A stretch of 64,000 nucleotides of DNA. It comes from Elysia chlorotica (Eukaryota > Mollusca > Gastropoda > Plakobranchidae). Shown here piece by piece: positions 17,680 to 31,060 of the stretch; within the stretch, counting starts at the first letter, position 1; every line of letters begins with the position of its first letter. The notes beneath the pieces were generated by a model that worked only from the letters and a program-made list of their open reading frames with translations, was not told where the DNA came from and did not search any database. A program made the position numbers and the translations under genes. The stretch covers positions 256,434 to 320,433 of the forward strand of contig RQTK01000168.1 of assembly GCA_003991915.1 (NCBI GenBank), in the 5' to 3' direction.

Positions 17680-20600
17680 NNNNNNNNNNNNNNNNNNNNN
17701 NNNNNNNNNNNNNNNNNNNNNNNNNNNNNNNNNNNNNNNNNNNNNNNNNNNNNNNNNNNNNNNNNNNNNNNNNNNNNNNNNNNNNNNNNNNNNNNNNNNN
17801 NNNNNNNNNNNNNNNNNNNNNNNNNNNNNNNNNNNNNNNNNNNNNNNNNNNNNNNNNNNNNNNNNNNNNNNNNNNNNNNNNNNNNNNNNNNNNNNNNNNN
17901 NNNNNNNNNNNNNNNNNNNNNNNNNNNNNNNNNNNNNNNNNNNNNNNNNNNNNNNNNNNNNNNNNNNNNNNNNNNNNNNNNNNNNNNAATAATAATAATG
18001 CAGTATTATTTTCAAAAATCATCGTTAGTTTAATATCTCCTAGATCTCAATAAAGTTGACCAGAAAATCACATTATACTGACACAGATCCGGCCAGCAGA
18101 ATAAAAAATACAGCGGGGCTTGAACCATGGACTTCATCCATAATAGGCCATCGCTCTAACCCTGAAGCTATCCCACTTGCTTTTCACATATCTTTTTTGT
18201 TAGAGTTTACAAAATCAAAAATTATTCATCTATGTGTAAAAAAATTCATAAGAAACTTAACTTGTATATTTCCTTTAAGATCATAGTCATGTATCCACCT
18301 TCCTCTTGGAGATAAAAAAAAAACAGTACCAAAAACAAACAAAAACTTACCCTTTTTGGCCATCAGTGATGCTAAGAGGACCATCATCCCTTCTGTTGCT
18401 ACCAATCTCTGGCAGAGGAGCAAATCTTGGTCGACTTTTGTTGCCATTCATCTTGGCAAAAAGATACCGTAAAACTCTTTCTTTTTGTTCCCATGTCAGC
18501 TCACTGATGTCAACTTTCCCACTGGTGTCGTACCTGCAAAGAAATTTAACACTGTGTATCAGACAGACGTTCTAAAACTTAGTATGGAAATAATTATCCA
18601 TAGTTTAAAAGTCAAATACAAGCAAATTGGTAAACACAACATGTACACCAGACAGGGTTTTCTAAAGAAAAAAAGTGCAAAAATGTGCCCAATACAAATC
18701 ACCTCTAGGAAGGTCAAGGGAAGAAAATCGAACATTTTTTTTCGATTTATACCTTAGCAATGTATTTAAATCAATAGCTTGGTAGTAACAAATTAAAACA
18801 AAAAAAATTGAGAAACAGAAACTGTTGATGAATATATTTGCAGTAATAAGGTAGAGTCAAAGGCCATTGGTAAAATTTTAAAAATATTTTCAGACACCAA
18901 AACCAAGTCCTCATGATCTTACTTTCTATTTGTAATTGTCAGAGTTTAAAAAATGAGCTTTCAAATTCCAATACAAAAAGCATTTGCTAGCCATAGAATG
19001 TTCTGTTCTATTTATCGAGTTGGAATATTTGAACTTCAGCAGGTAGCAAGACAGTTAAAGACATTTTTTAAAAGTTGATACATCTGTAATACCCTTTCAA
19101 CTAAGAAAATAGTTATCTAACTGCAAGGTGGGTTTTTTGTGTGTGAAAAAATCACTTGATAAATTAATTGGCAAATTGTAATATTCATCTTCCATAAAAA
19201 CATTCAACTAATATAGACTTCCTTTTTTCAGACAAGATGCTGTGGATAAGTCAAATGCAACAGTTTTCATTACCCTGAAGCACAGTATGGTCATACGATG
19301 CCTCTATACACAAAAAAACTTCAAAGCCTCCATCAGGCCCTGACTACGGTTGGAATGTTATTTCCAAAGGTAACGATGGGTACTGTTCTGAAGGATTTAC
19401 ACCATATTGCTTTGATATTTTAGAGTAAAATGGCAACTAAATTTAATACAAAGAGGGCATCAATACTCACTTCTCCATCATCTTCTTCCTGAGGTTCATG
19501 TTTGCAAATTTTTTGAAAAATATGGGTTAAAAGGAGTGAGGTCAATTTATCTAGATACCAAATAGGACTAACCTAGAGGATCCAAGAATACTGTTGGTTT
19601 GAAGCAGGGAGTAATGATACCAATACATCCATGGTTGACATTTAAATACACAAATAGAAAAAAACTAAAACTATTTTACAGTGTGGAAAATCTGAAGAAG
19701 CTAAAAACGATCAAAGCACAAAAACAAAATAAAGCAAAGAAAATTTAACAAAGGAAATTCGGCTAAATCGGCTAATTGCTTCCATAAAGCCAATCATAAA
19801 CGGCAAAAAAAAAAGTTTAAGTACAACTTATCAACCAAAGCCATTACTAAAAAAAAATCAGCAAAGTTTTGATACAGATACATACACTGTATAAAATCCA
19901 AACTACCCTTTCTGAAAATTCATCAATGCTAGAAATTAATTTGACTACAAAATACTAGTTTCTTTGCCTTTCTAATATTATTTAAGCAATAAGAATATGA
20001 ACTATTATGACACAAAATCAAGAGCAAAAACCAGTTTAAGACTTACTTGGGACTTGGACGTTCTATAGTCTATAAAATACCAAAGCTAAGCTATTTGAAA
20101 CGACATAGAATAAACAAACATGACTGTCCAAGTTTTAGAGACCATATATGTTCATATTAACAGGGCAGACTAAAGAGTATAAATCAGTTTGGCTGAGTAA
20201 GACAACACTGACACATGGAACTGCAAATTCAAAAACTGATTGTCTCACAAGTTAGCCTATGGTTCACATATTCAATTTAAGACAAATAATACATTTTCCC
20301 CCCTTTTTTATATATGTAATATTTAGAGTTTTGAGAATCTGGCTAACATCTGTATGCTCAATTTTGTACAAAACATATTTCTTTAGACACTAAAGAAGTT
20401 TTACCTGTTCATTTAAGTTTATTTATTTGACTTAATTGTATTACATTCCATTATATTTATCACAACTGTCGTAAAATGATGTGTATATATCAGTGGATGA
20501 AAAGTGACAATGTTCTCAAATATCAAAAGCACAAGTAAAGCAGAGAGTATAATTTGATAAGATGTAGTCATATGTATAGCAGTATTGTCAACAAGGAAAT

Positions 20601-23600
20601 GTTACAACAATTCCTTGTTCTGTTAGCAGTAAAATATTTGAACTGTGAAAACATGTTGCCACATGTAAGAAAAAAGGACAACAACAAAAATGCTTTTAAA
20701 TTAACCTATAGTGTTGTATGAATAAACAGTCTAAAAAATGGTTCAGTAAATGATGTTGAAAATAATTATCAAAAGGTAAAAGTAATTTCTTTTTAGAGTT
20801 TGTATTTAATAGTTAATTGATGCTAACCTTTTTGTTATCATTAACAACAAAAACTACAATTATAGCTTGTATTATTAAAATTATTATGTGTTTCAGCAGC
20901 TTTCTCATCTTCATGTTTGATTTGACAAAACTCTCTCTTCCTTGGGGGTCCATACTTCTTTGCTGTAATATTCCTTTTTTTCTTTTTCTTCCGCTCTTAT
21001 GAATGAGGCATATAGTTTCAAACAATTATTAAGAAATCGAGATTAGTTTAAAACTTTTACAAAATGGTGGATAGGAAATTCTTTTATAATATGTTTTGAA
21101 CAGCAAGAATTAAAAAAAAAGCTCATTAGATTTGTGAAATGCTGTAAAATTAAATATATTTTAAGTTTTGTTTTAGTATTTGTCTTCTTGGATATTTTGA
21201 GCAAAAAGTTTCCTTTTCTACAAATAACATTTTATTATATGAAATTAAATATTATCAGATTCCCTTTGTTTATACAAATTTACTAAACTTGGTTGGATTT
21301 GGTATTGAAAAATAAAATCATTCAAATGAAGACAAGACAGTCTTTTTATTTGATATTGCAAAATGCTTTGCCTGACATGCAAAATAGAAAAGGAGCACTT
21401 TCAGTGGGATCTCTGTGGTAAGTAAGATAAATATTGAAATTTATATTATACAGATGCAAAACGTGTGACTGAATTAGATCCTTAAATGAAGCAAGATATT
21501 AAGGGATAAATCATTTAAAATGTTATACTGCGGTACTATAAAAAGTCATAAGAAGAAGTTTTAAATGAGTGCCCTATTAAAATAAATTATGGGCAATCTT
21601 TTTTTAAAAACAGTAAACCTATTTGAAGATATCAGAGTACCCGGAATGTAGTCCAAATGAGGAATTGTATGTATTGTTACACTGAAAAGGTTATTTACAG
21701 CTATTCATAAATGGCTTTATTTAGAAACTTTGAAAATGTTTTCTTCTTAAGTTAGGGAAATGATAGAAGGATCCCAACAAAATTCAAAACAAGTAAATCA
21801 AGGAAAAGAGAAAAAGAAGTACAAGAGAAGAGGAAACACTGGAAGATCAGAAAAAAAAGGGGGGAGGGGGGGGATGGGTGGTAATAATGTAGAATAAGAT
21901 AAGTTTATGCGGAAAAAGATTAAGAAACAGAAGACAATGGAGAATAAATGATCATTGTTATCATCAATAATAATTGTAATAACTAGATCTATGACCAACT
22001 CAAGACACAAGTTCATAATTAAATCATAGGTTTTATTTCACGATGTTGACAGCTTGACTCTCTTAGAATAGAATGCCTTTCTTACAAGGTTATTAAAACA
22101 ATGCGGACCGGAAAACAATAAAGAATTAATAATAATAATGATATTAATAATAGGAGCATGAGGAGGAAAAAGGGATGCACAAGAAGGGAAGGAAAAATAA
22201 GGATGTTCTCAATACCTTGAAAAAGATGGAAAGGAGAAGAAAATAATTATTTGAAAAAAAAAAGAATACTTGTTTGTTCATTCCTTTTTACTTACAGGAT
22301 CTCTGCTGCCTCAACATCTCTAAACACACTGTTGGTGCTGTGCTCACTTGGGTTGAAAGTGCGAATTTTAGGGAAATCCCCCTTCCCAGCATGAGCAGCC
22401 AACATCCTCTTCTGATATGCTGCATGGGCATCTTTCCTATATTGACTCCTGCAGGTTAAAAAAGAAGATTAATTTTTAAATCAAATTCTAGACCATTAAT
22501 GTAAATAAACAAAAACATTTTTTTAAAATAAAAAAACAACAACATTACATTAGTTACGAAAAATATGAGAGTTATTGGGGAAAGTACATGTTTATATAAT
22601 TTACTTTTTAGATGATATGATGAAAAAAATACTAAATTGCAACTTTTTTTTTTAAGTTAAGTAAAATGATAAAATCGAAACGTTAAGTGATTGACATAAC
22701 TTTATTTTTTTAATTACTATAGTAGCCTACTTTTTTGCCCTTTCACAACCATTAATTTAAATCTGCCCTATCATCACAACAGTGCTTACTGCTAGAAACT
22801 AAAAAAAATTACATTCATTGAGAACCTAGTTAAATAGTGCTTATAGCAAAATTTGTATGAAGTCGAACTAATCTAAGAAACAATGTTTAACAATTTAAGG
22901 TGAAATGTCTTTTTCAGTGATATAGCAGACATAGAAATAACTGATCTGTTACTGAAAATATGAAGAAGATCCTCCACAAAGATATGGCAAAACAAAAATT
23001 ATTTATTTACCTTATTTTGTTACAAAATATTATTAACTCTACTATCAAATGAATACCAGCAAACCAGTAAAATGTAAGTTTCTATTGTGAAAATTCGAAA
23101 AACTCGTTCTCTGATTGTGAAAAGATTATTAATATATCAGTGAGACACTCATAGATATAGACAAGTTTAAAGGAGTCCCTAAAAACTACATTGAAATTCA
23201 TAACTATCTCACTACCCTACCAAGATGAAGAAAAATTTGGTGATAAAAATAATAAACAAATAAAAAGGAAACTTACAGCAAATATTGTTTTCATATCAGT
23301 TGTAGTGATACATTTAATTTGAGTACATGTATGTCATAATTCATTGTTTTTGTGATCGTGAATTATAAAGGATAAAAACAACAAAATATATCATATTATA
23401 AAAGAAGTAAAACAGCCAAATCAATTCAAGTATACAAACCATTTTTCTCTAGGCTAGATTAATTTAAAAAAAAAAAAAGATTTTATTTAAAATAATCAGC
23501 AATCCATTGTAAAATGTTAAATTAAATTGTTAAAACAAGCAATGCGTACATAAAGTATTGTAAAGACTTACGGTTACATATAAGTATTTCATTTAGTTAG

Positions 23601-26600
23601 TGGTATCAAAATATGCTTCTTACATAATTATAGTAGTAGTAGCGCAAGCCTGTATCGTTATTTATTTACTTCAATAAAATACCCTCTGATACATACTGAT
23701 CTCCAGCCTTTCCTAATAAGCACTCTAAAATTAAATATGACTAATGTCTGCTTAGTTGCATATTTAATTATGATTTAACTCACTGATTAGCTGCTACTTC
23801 AGATTTGACTTGTTCAAGGCTCTCCAAGAAAAATCTCTCTAGTAAGACTCTCCAAGAAAAATCTCTCTAGTTCTGTACGTTCATCCAAGATATTCTTAGC
23901 CAACCTTTTCACCTGCAAGCATGAACATTATTGCTGGACATTAATTATTGTAAGTGTCAAACAAAAAAAACCCAACAGAAAGTGACTTTCCATCTTCAAA
24001 TAAAAGACAGTAATCACTTGTACATGATAAGATTTTTTTAATTCCTTTTCTGAGTAGGCCCTACATGAAAATAACAATGCAGGATATATTGCCTCACAAT
24101 TTTCCTTATTAAAAATTGATTGGGGAGATGGACAGTTTTGAAAACTGAATCCTGTTTTAGAATATCAAGCAATGGCAATGTAACTAAACTATTTGATAAA
24201 AATAAATCATACACAGCTACAGTATTTAGCAAAGCCAGATTTAGATAAGAACATGGCAACTAAAATATCACTTCAAAACCATCAATGTAATGATTTAAGT
24301 CATCCATATATCCAGATTGCAATTATTATACATTTAACTGTTTTGGACTGAGAACTGGACACAATAAAATGAAACACCATAGCATGGGGTTGCATATTGA
24401 TATCATGGAAAAGAGAGTGGAAAAAAGAGCTAGGACAACAGAGTATGAAGTTTGGAACTATGATGTTCCCAATAGCTTTAGAATGCAAAGTCTGTGAAAA
24501 AAATAAGCAAAAAAAAGGCCCTTTCAACTTACAGTTGTCAAATAAATCCAAAAAAATTAAAAAGGGTAGAATGATAACTCTCTCTTTAACTAAGCCAGCA
24601 AAGTGTACCACACAAGGTGTCTGTACACAGAAGTAAAAAAAAAACTGTGCTGTGCGGCAAGCAACTGACAAGCAAAACTCATTTTCTGTCGTTTCCTGAC
24701 TTCAGTTCTCTCAGATTTAGGTGGACACATTCAAGTGACTCAGTCAGCTATCTAGGTTACCTTATAAAATCTTTGAAGAAAACTGGCATTATCACTGGAG
24801 TCCAAAAACCTTTTGTAATTCAGTGTGAAAGTAAAACACTGAAGATTGGATATTTTATACAATTCCTTCTTAAAACAAAAAGAAAAGAATACCTTGTTCA
24901 TCTCTCTAGTTTTCAGCTCAATGACCCGCTGCAGTTTAGAAATCTCTACTTGTCCTGCAGAGTTTTCAGTCTCAGCACGAGCCACAATGGATTTCTTTTC
25001 TGTGTCAAACTCTCGCACCACATGGCTTAAAGATTTCTCCAAAATCTTGATTTTGTCACTAAGCTGAAACATTTCAATGGATTGCACATTAACACTTTCC
25101 CTCTCACAAGCCATGTATGCCGGTTTAGATTTATATGACTCTTAAATAAATTTTAACCTGGGTGGGTAAGTTAAAAACAGGGTTATTAGAATAGTTAAAT
25201 ACAGACAGTCTGAACATAATTTCTCTTGATTCTCTGGAACTTCATTCATTATCATATTTTGAGCAGGTCTCAGCAGTCTAATAACCAATGCAAAACACAG
25301 TTATAACAGATTTTCAAGTTCTATATTTAAAAAAAATAATTTAATCTAAGAATGTTATTACAAAGGAACTAAGCTCAATATTAATATGGTAAAGGCTTTT
25401 AGCTGGCGGCCAGAATATTCTACAAAATTTTTTGATGCATTAGAAAGTGTCATATATTTACATGGGCACAATCTTTAGGTCATGTAAACACTCGCATTTG
25501 AGCATATTGAGCCGGAAATTGGTTGCTGATTCAAATACTTTCCATAAAGGATTAGAAGATAAAGGACACACCTCTTTGATCGCTTCCTTCTGTTGCTTAA
25601 CTTGGACAACTTTTTCTTGTACCATCAAGTCTGTAACTTCTTTCTCTTCACGAAAATTGTTGTTTTCCTCCAAAAGGCGATCTCTCTCCTTGGTAAGCAG
25701 TTCCCCTTCCTTCATGTGGTAATTCAGTGCCTCTGACAAACGCACATTTTCTTTGTACACTGATTTGGTTGTTTCATCCAGGTTTCTGTAAAAATATACT
25801 TATGTAAGACCATCTGACCCTGAGTAATAATAAAGCTCATTCAAAATTCTATTCTGTTTCGAAACAATTTCCATGATTTTTTTATTGAAATATCCATTTA
25901 TAATTCATATGATTCCAACTGATATTTTAACCAAAATAACTGACTTTATTTCTCTCCCTAACTCTTATAAACTTCTTCAAATGTCAGCAACATAATCACT
26001 TAAAATAATAGTTAGTACCCAACTATAGTAATCAACTACTCTGCTGCTTCTTTCACCTCCATCAAAATTAAATGTTATCAAACTATGAAATATATGACTC
26101 ACGCAATTGCTTGTGTATGGGCTTTTTCTGCCAATTCAGCAATTTTTTGATTGGCTTCTTGTTGCAGGCGCATCTTAAAACAAAAGGTAAAAAAAAAATG
26201 AAATGCTTGAAGGCAAATCTTAAACGTTTTTCTAGCCCTGTACATAGTAAAAAAAAACAAGAAAATTTTTCACTTGCCGAAATTCAAAATGTTAGGAATC
26301 TTTAAAATTTGTATCGATAAGTGAAAATGTTCAATTGTTTTGGTTCTTCATACTTTAAAAATGTCTGATTTAATCAATAAAATTAAAATTTTAGATCATG
26401 AATGCTCACAAGGCTTTAAAAAACACTATGATCTTTCAAAAACAACAACAACAAACAAACATCCCCGCTAAAAAACAACAAACCCAACAACAAAAACCCT
26501 TTAAAAAAAATCACCTGCATCTAACAGAGATATTTAAGTCACCTTTTCTTCAAAAAACTTTTGCTCCATTCTTCCCAATGTTGCTTTGTGGTCACGATTT

Positions 26601-29600
26601 GCATTGTGCATGGTCTCTTTGATCTGGAAAAAAAAAAAGAGCGAATAGAAATAAATATTTTGCATTGGTCTATGTCTGAGAACTCTCCACTTTAAAACCC
26701 ACCTTATAACTTGCCATCCCTACAAAAGCTTTTTCTTATAATTGTATATATCTGATCACTTCATCATCAACTCCAAAGGTCACTTTCTTCTCTTCATTTT
26801 CAAAACACAATGTAAAAACTTGTATTTCTTGTATCCAGAGGATAGGTTCTTAGGTGGAGAACACTGTATATACCTCTATTTTAAAATGAGCGCTTGTCAA
26901 ATAAATATCCCTTTTGAAAAAAAAAAGTGCAAAAAAAATCCTCATAGTGCTTTTTTTGGTGACATTTTTCATGAGTATTAATCCTAAAAAAACTTTAAAT
27001 TCATTTACTGCAGTCTTCTGTGTGATGCTCTCATTACATTGGGCGCTCATGATTTTTTTTGAGGACAGAATAAAAGTATATTCACTCTGGCAAGGCAAGG
27101 ACAACACTTGAGACTTGAAAATTATACCTCACAATAACTTTCCCTGTATTGTTGTTAGGTTAATGACATGCACTTTATATAAAATCGAAAATATGAGCAA
27201 GAAAAATGTTATTATATTATATTACTTACATCTTCCAGTTCTTTTTGCATCTGTCCACGCTTCCGGCGAAATTCTTTGACCAGTTTCAGCTCACTGTGCA
27301 TGAGGTCCACTTCTCTGGTTTTATCAGCAAGCCTAGATTCCAATTCATTCACCTGAAATATTTATTGATGCCAACATTCACCTTAACAAAAGAGGGTAAC
27401 AGTGTTATCGTTGTTTTAGCCAAAAAGTTTATAATTTCTAAAATATGAACATCAGTCATTTTTTTTATTTATTCTTCTTTATTTTTGTCAGTTTCTTTTT
27501 TCTAAAAAAAATAAAAAGCAGCACAATAAAAGGAATCATTAGTATTGAAATAAATCTCATACACCCAAATACACAAGACAAAATGGTTCTACTGTGTAAA
27601 AAAGAAAGGTATACTTAAAATCTATAAGTGTAATCCATATTGGGATACAACCTATATTTTCGAGTTAACGTTTACAAGAATGAGGATGTTAATTGATCTA
27701 CATATCTCTTAATTTCATTATCTCAGAGCATGTAAATGTTGTTGCATCAAAACTTTTCATATAATTGGGTATATGACTTACTGGATAGTCAAACTAAATA
27801 TACAAAACCAAAGAGGCCTAATTTTGCCTGGTTGATATCAATGCACATCTATTTGTCGTTCACAAAATAAGATGAAGAAAACAACTTTTTGCTAATTATT
27901 TTTTGAACTTATCGTTTGCTATTATAAAATCAGTATTCATAACTGTTTTCATAAAAAAAAATAATGAAAAAAAGTAAAGCCAAATTGTTCTCTGCAATTC
28001 AGTACAGTTATCTATTTTTTACTAATTAATCAGCTACGCATTGTACAGGACAATAATTTACCTTTTCTCTAAACAAATTTAAATATTAAACTGCTCTGAA
28101 GATAAAGTCGACTGATCAAATTTACTGCAATTTCTATACCTGTTTACTGAAGTCCTCCACAATCCCCTCTTTCTCCTTGCGATGATCTTTCTTTGTATCT
28201 CTCATCTGTTGCTGCAGGCGTTCCAGCTGGTACAGTAAGACGATTAAAAAAAAGTAAACCTCAGGAGTGGCTTGTAAAAGTAAATGATATTCACTCAAAA
28301 GATGTGGGATACAGGAAGAACACTAGAAAACAATAAACTGTCAGAATGTTTCATTTGTTAGTTAGCATCATATATCATTGGATTTTACTGTTTCTTTTTT
28401 TTTTTAAAAATTTTTTATCAAGACCTTAGGAGATGATAAAAACCTCTGACAAAAAGAAAAGATTAATAAAAACAAATGTTCTATATTTACACATGACATT
28501 GATCTTTTTCTCCACCAAAAACGCAAATTTCAGACCTGGGTATCTTTCTCCTGGTCCTGCTTTTTAAGGAAAGTGATAACATCAATAGTATCACGTTCTG
28601 TCTGGAACATTTGACTTTGGAGGGCATCATTTTCAAACATAAGTTTTTTGGCATTTTCTCTGTAAGAAATAGATTATGAAAACAAATGAATTAAATGATT
28701 GCCCTCACACTCTGGCATATTAAATCATTTATGAAGTGGCCTGATTTTTCTGCTCTCTGTTATTGTGAAGACATAAAAAGCAGTCAACATTTCTACGGTC
28801 ACAAGTTTCAAACCCACACTGAGCACAATTTAGCAAAATGATGATATTTTTATACAGTGTGCAAGGATTATCTATGTATACATAACATATTCCTTGTAGC
28901 ATATTTTCAGGTAATCAAGTAATTGCAATTATGTTAAGGTTTTGCTTAACCTACCTAAACTCTTGTTTGGAATTTTCTGCAATGGTCAATCTTGCCTCCC
29001 ATACTTTTGAGTTGGCAGCAGCAAGAGCTACCACTGATTCTTTTTTTGCTCCTTTCTTCCCCTTCTTCCTGAAAATACACATAAACAATACTCTGAACTT
29101 ATTGATTGACTTAGAAGAGCATATAAATAATTTTGAAAAATGTGTTTTAATTTGTGTGATTAAGTTTAAAATGACTCTAAATATGGTATTCTCATCTAAG
29201 GATATAAACTTAAAAGAAGGTTGTGTGAATAAAAAAGATAAAGATGATCAAAATTGGCAAAATGTAAAATTTCAGAATATGTGCAGGTCACAGTTAGATA
29301 AGTTCATTAACATTAAATTGACATGGGACTCTCACATATGCTGAATTAAAAACACAATTCATCTGGAAATTGTCCCCTACCCCCCCCCCCCCCCCCCCCC
29401 CCCCCCCACTCTAGTGTGAACTGCAGCCAGATGACCAGAATAGGGCACTAGTAACTGGATGTGAAAAGTTGGGTGTAGTGGTGTTATTCATCCAGTTAAA
29501 TAATTCTGTCACTAGTTTCTGTGTTTCACTGGTTACAATGATATGTTGTATTTCCAGCCATTAATTCATATTATTGTATATTTCTTTTTAGATCAAAAGT

Positions 29601-30970
29601 TATTTAATATTACTCTTATCTTTTTTTAGGCTTTTCAATCATGTATTACTATGTGTATGTGTGAAAACAGAGATCCTACTCATCAATCCAGAGCTCTAAT
29701 GTTAGAAATATTTTGTGCCTTATACTAATAAAATAACAATTAAATTAGACTCCTGAAGGCATTGGCGGGGAGAAAAAAAAGGGGGTTTGGGGGGTGGGAG
29801 ACAGAGGAAAAATAAGCGGTGACACCAATTTGCTTGCAAACCGGGGCTCTAACTGATGAGCTATTGACATTGTAATGATCATGTAGCCTAATCTAGAAGA
29901 GGGCAGAAATCACATGAAACAGGCAAAGTGACAGACCTGCCTGGCCTTTTTTGTCGAACCAAGTCTCCTAGCTACTACCCAGTCAAGGAACTGAATTTAA
30001 ATAACCTGAGTCATCACAGACAATTGTCAAGCTAAGCACCACCACCTACTGTTCATGTAGGTCTACTATCCAAACAAACACAGTAAAGGGTAAAAGTAAG
30101 CCAATTAGCTTACAAACACACTCAATACCCTTTAGAGGCACACCATTGACTAAAAATAGAATGACAGTTAAACATTCAATGTTGTCAGTGCCTGTTGACT
30201 TCGTTTTATGGTTTGTGAGTCTTTATTTCTTGAAGGGCCATCAATTCACACTCTATGCGAATATGTGAAAACGTGGCTTGCAACATCATTTTCCTCAACT
30301 TCAACTGCCCATCTGTCTTTGAGAACGGGGTTAACCATCACCCGCTTACCCACAATCTCTTTGGGGGGTATTTGCCCGTTTCTCAGCCCATCCCTATCTT
30401 AGAGATTAAGACTATAATCAGTAATATAAGCATCATAAATTATCTGGAAGCTAGAGAATCGCCGAAACTATTCTTCAATTTCTTTGATGATATTTTAAAA
30501 ACCAGTTTACCCATTCACAATGACCATACTTGAAATAATAAGGAGTAACAAGGGGTGTATGAAAACCTGCTCATTTCGAAATTGTTGATGCAGTTGAGTA
30601 AACCAGTTGAGTGAACTAGACAAGCATCTGCAGTTAGCTCACAGCAGGCCTAATTAATTAGTCTGATTGAGTTAAATATTAAAACATTTCCAAGCTCCAT
30701 ATATTAGAGCCATGCTAATAATCTTACACAAACAACCACATGAGAAAAAGGTCTGACGTTTTCTAAGAACAAAATCAATCATTTTTATAACTGCACACAA
30801 TCTATTTACAAGTCTGACTGTGCCCTTTTAACAGTGAAACTCCGTATAAAATCGGACAAATAGCCGTCATATTCTACTATTCTTTAAAACCTTTAAGTCA
30901 ATTCAGGATGTTTCCGGTATCAAACTTACCCTTTCTTTCCCTTCTTCCCCTTTTTTCCCTTTTTAGGCAT
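17232..30970 (-). CDS. BBOF1: Basal body-orientation factor 1 (BBOF1/CCDC176), 13 exons, frame broken in exon 10
   Basis: Coiled-coil protein known from vertebrate work to associate with basal bodies and keep motile cilia oriented. Coding exons on the minus strand, high to low: 30970-30930, 29068-28955, 28659-28536, 28226-28140, 27352-27230, 26623-26543, 26173-26103, 25785-25572, 25063-24893, 23912-23784, 22448-22296, 18533-18351, 17340-17232. All junction phases agree. Introns are GT-AG, though the exon 3 donor (GTCTGA) is weak. Without a 28-bp duplication in exon 10 the product is 523 aa, close to the vertebrate length of about 530. The N-terminus is a Lys-Gly repeat (MPKKGKKGKKGKKG), then a WEARLTIAE block, long coiled coil, LAKNILDERTE, STNSV and LTWEQKERVLRYLFAKMNG, all typical of BBOF1 as I recall the family. 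As sequenced, the duplication causes a stop after about 374 residues. The start codon is the first ATG of the Lys-Gly exon. Intron 12 contains the internal assembly gap. Confidence 0.9.
17599..17999. repeat. (AAT)n microsatellite spanning an assembly gap
   Basis: About 80 bases of TAA repeat, Ns from 17680 to 17987, then a few more AAT units. The 308-N block lies in BBOF1 intron 12. The true repeat length is unknown. Confidence 0.95.
18056..18170 (-). mobile_element. tRNA-derived SINE fragment
   Basis: Minus-strand relic in BBOF1 intron 12. It shows CACATTATACTGACACAGATCCGGCCAGCAG from the body and GGGCTTGAACCATGGAC from the B-box region of the head. The tail portion is absent and points toward the AAT repeat. 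Confidence 0.6.
23784..23912 (-). pseudogene. BBOF1: BBOF1 exon 10 with a frameshifting 28-bp duplication
   Basis: On the plus strand CTCTCCAAGAAAAATCTCTC begins at 23820 and again at 23848, an offset of 28 bases. Twenty-four bases are identical (through CTAGT), and four filler bases (AAGA) separate the copies. On the coding strand the exon starts VKRLAKNILDERTELERFF, then repeats part of itself, shifts frame and stops at 23816-23814. Deleting one 28-base unit gives LERFFLESLEQVKSEVAANQ, which is what the family has. The remaining exons downstream are intact, so this is either a recent allele or an assembly error, not an old pseudogene. Confidence 0.8.
29375..29408. repeat. Poly-C tract
   Basis: About 27 consecutive C in BBOF1 intron 1, an unusually long homopolymer whose length is unlikely to be accurate. 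Confidence 0.9.
29409..30929. other. BBOF1 intron 1, upstream part
   Basis: No coding exon recognised. A tRNA-like relic may lie near 29820-29880 on the minus strand (CAAACCGGGGCTCTAACTGATGAGC), but it is too worn to assign. The open frames at 30208-30533 have no recognisable domain. Confidence 0.35.
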
Positions 30971-31030
30971 TTTGTCGGTTTGGGAATAACAAAATTTAGA
31001 GACTAGTCAAGTATAAACAATGCCAAGACG

Positions 31031-31060
31031 GCCGCCATATCCTTTGTTGCTATGATATAC
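31031..31060 (-). promoter_or_regulatory. Candidate BBOF1 promoter: YY1-like site and X-box-like half site
   Basis: GCCGCCAT at 31031-31038 is the reverse complement of the YY1 core ATGGCGGC, about 60 bases upstream of the BBOF1 ATG. Directly beyond it, GTTGCTATG at 31046-31054 is an intact RFX X-box half site (minus strand CATAGCAAC); the other half is diverged. RFX and FOXJ1 drive ciliary genes, so the pairing with a basal-body gene is plausible. There is no experimental or comparative support here. Confidence 0.35.

Noticed and set aside
25064-25114. ATG start for a separate coiled-coil protein (frame at 25114-24752)
   Set aside because: The frame is an extension of BBOF1 exon 9 into the intron. 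The acceptor at 25064 gives a phase-0 join that aligns without gaps to BBOF1 as I recall it.
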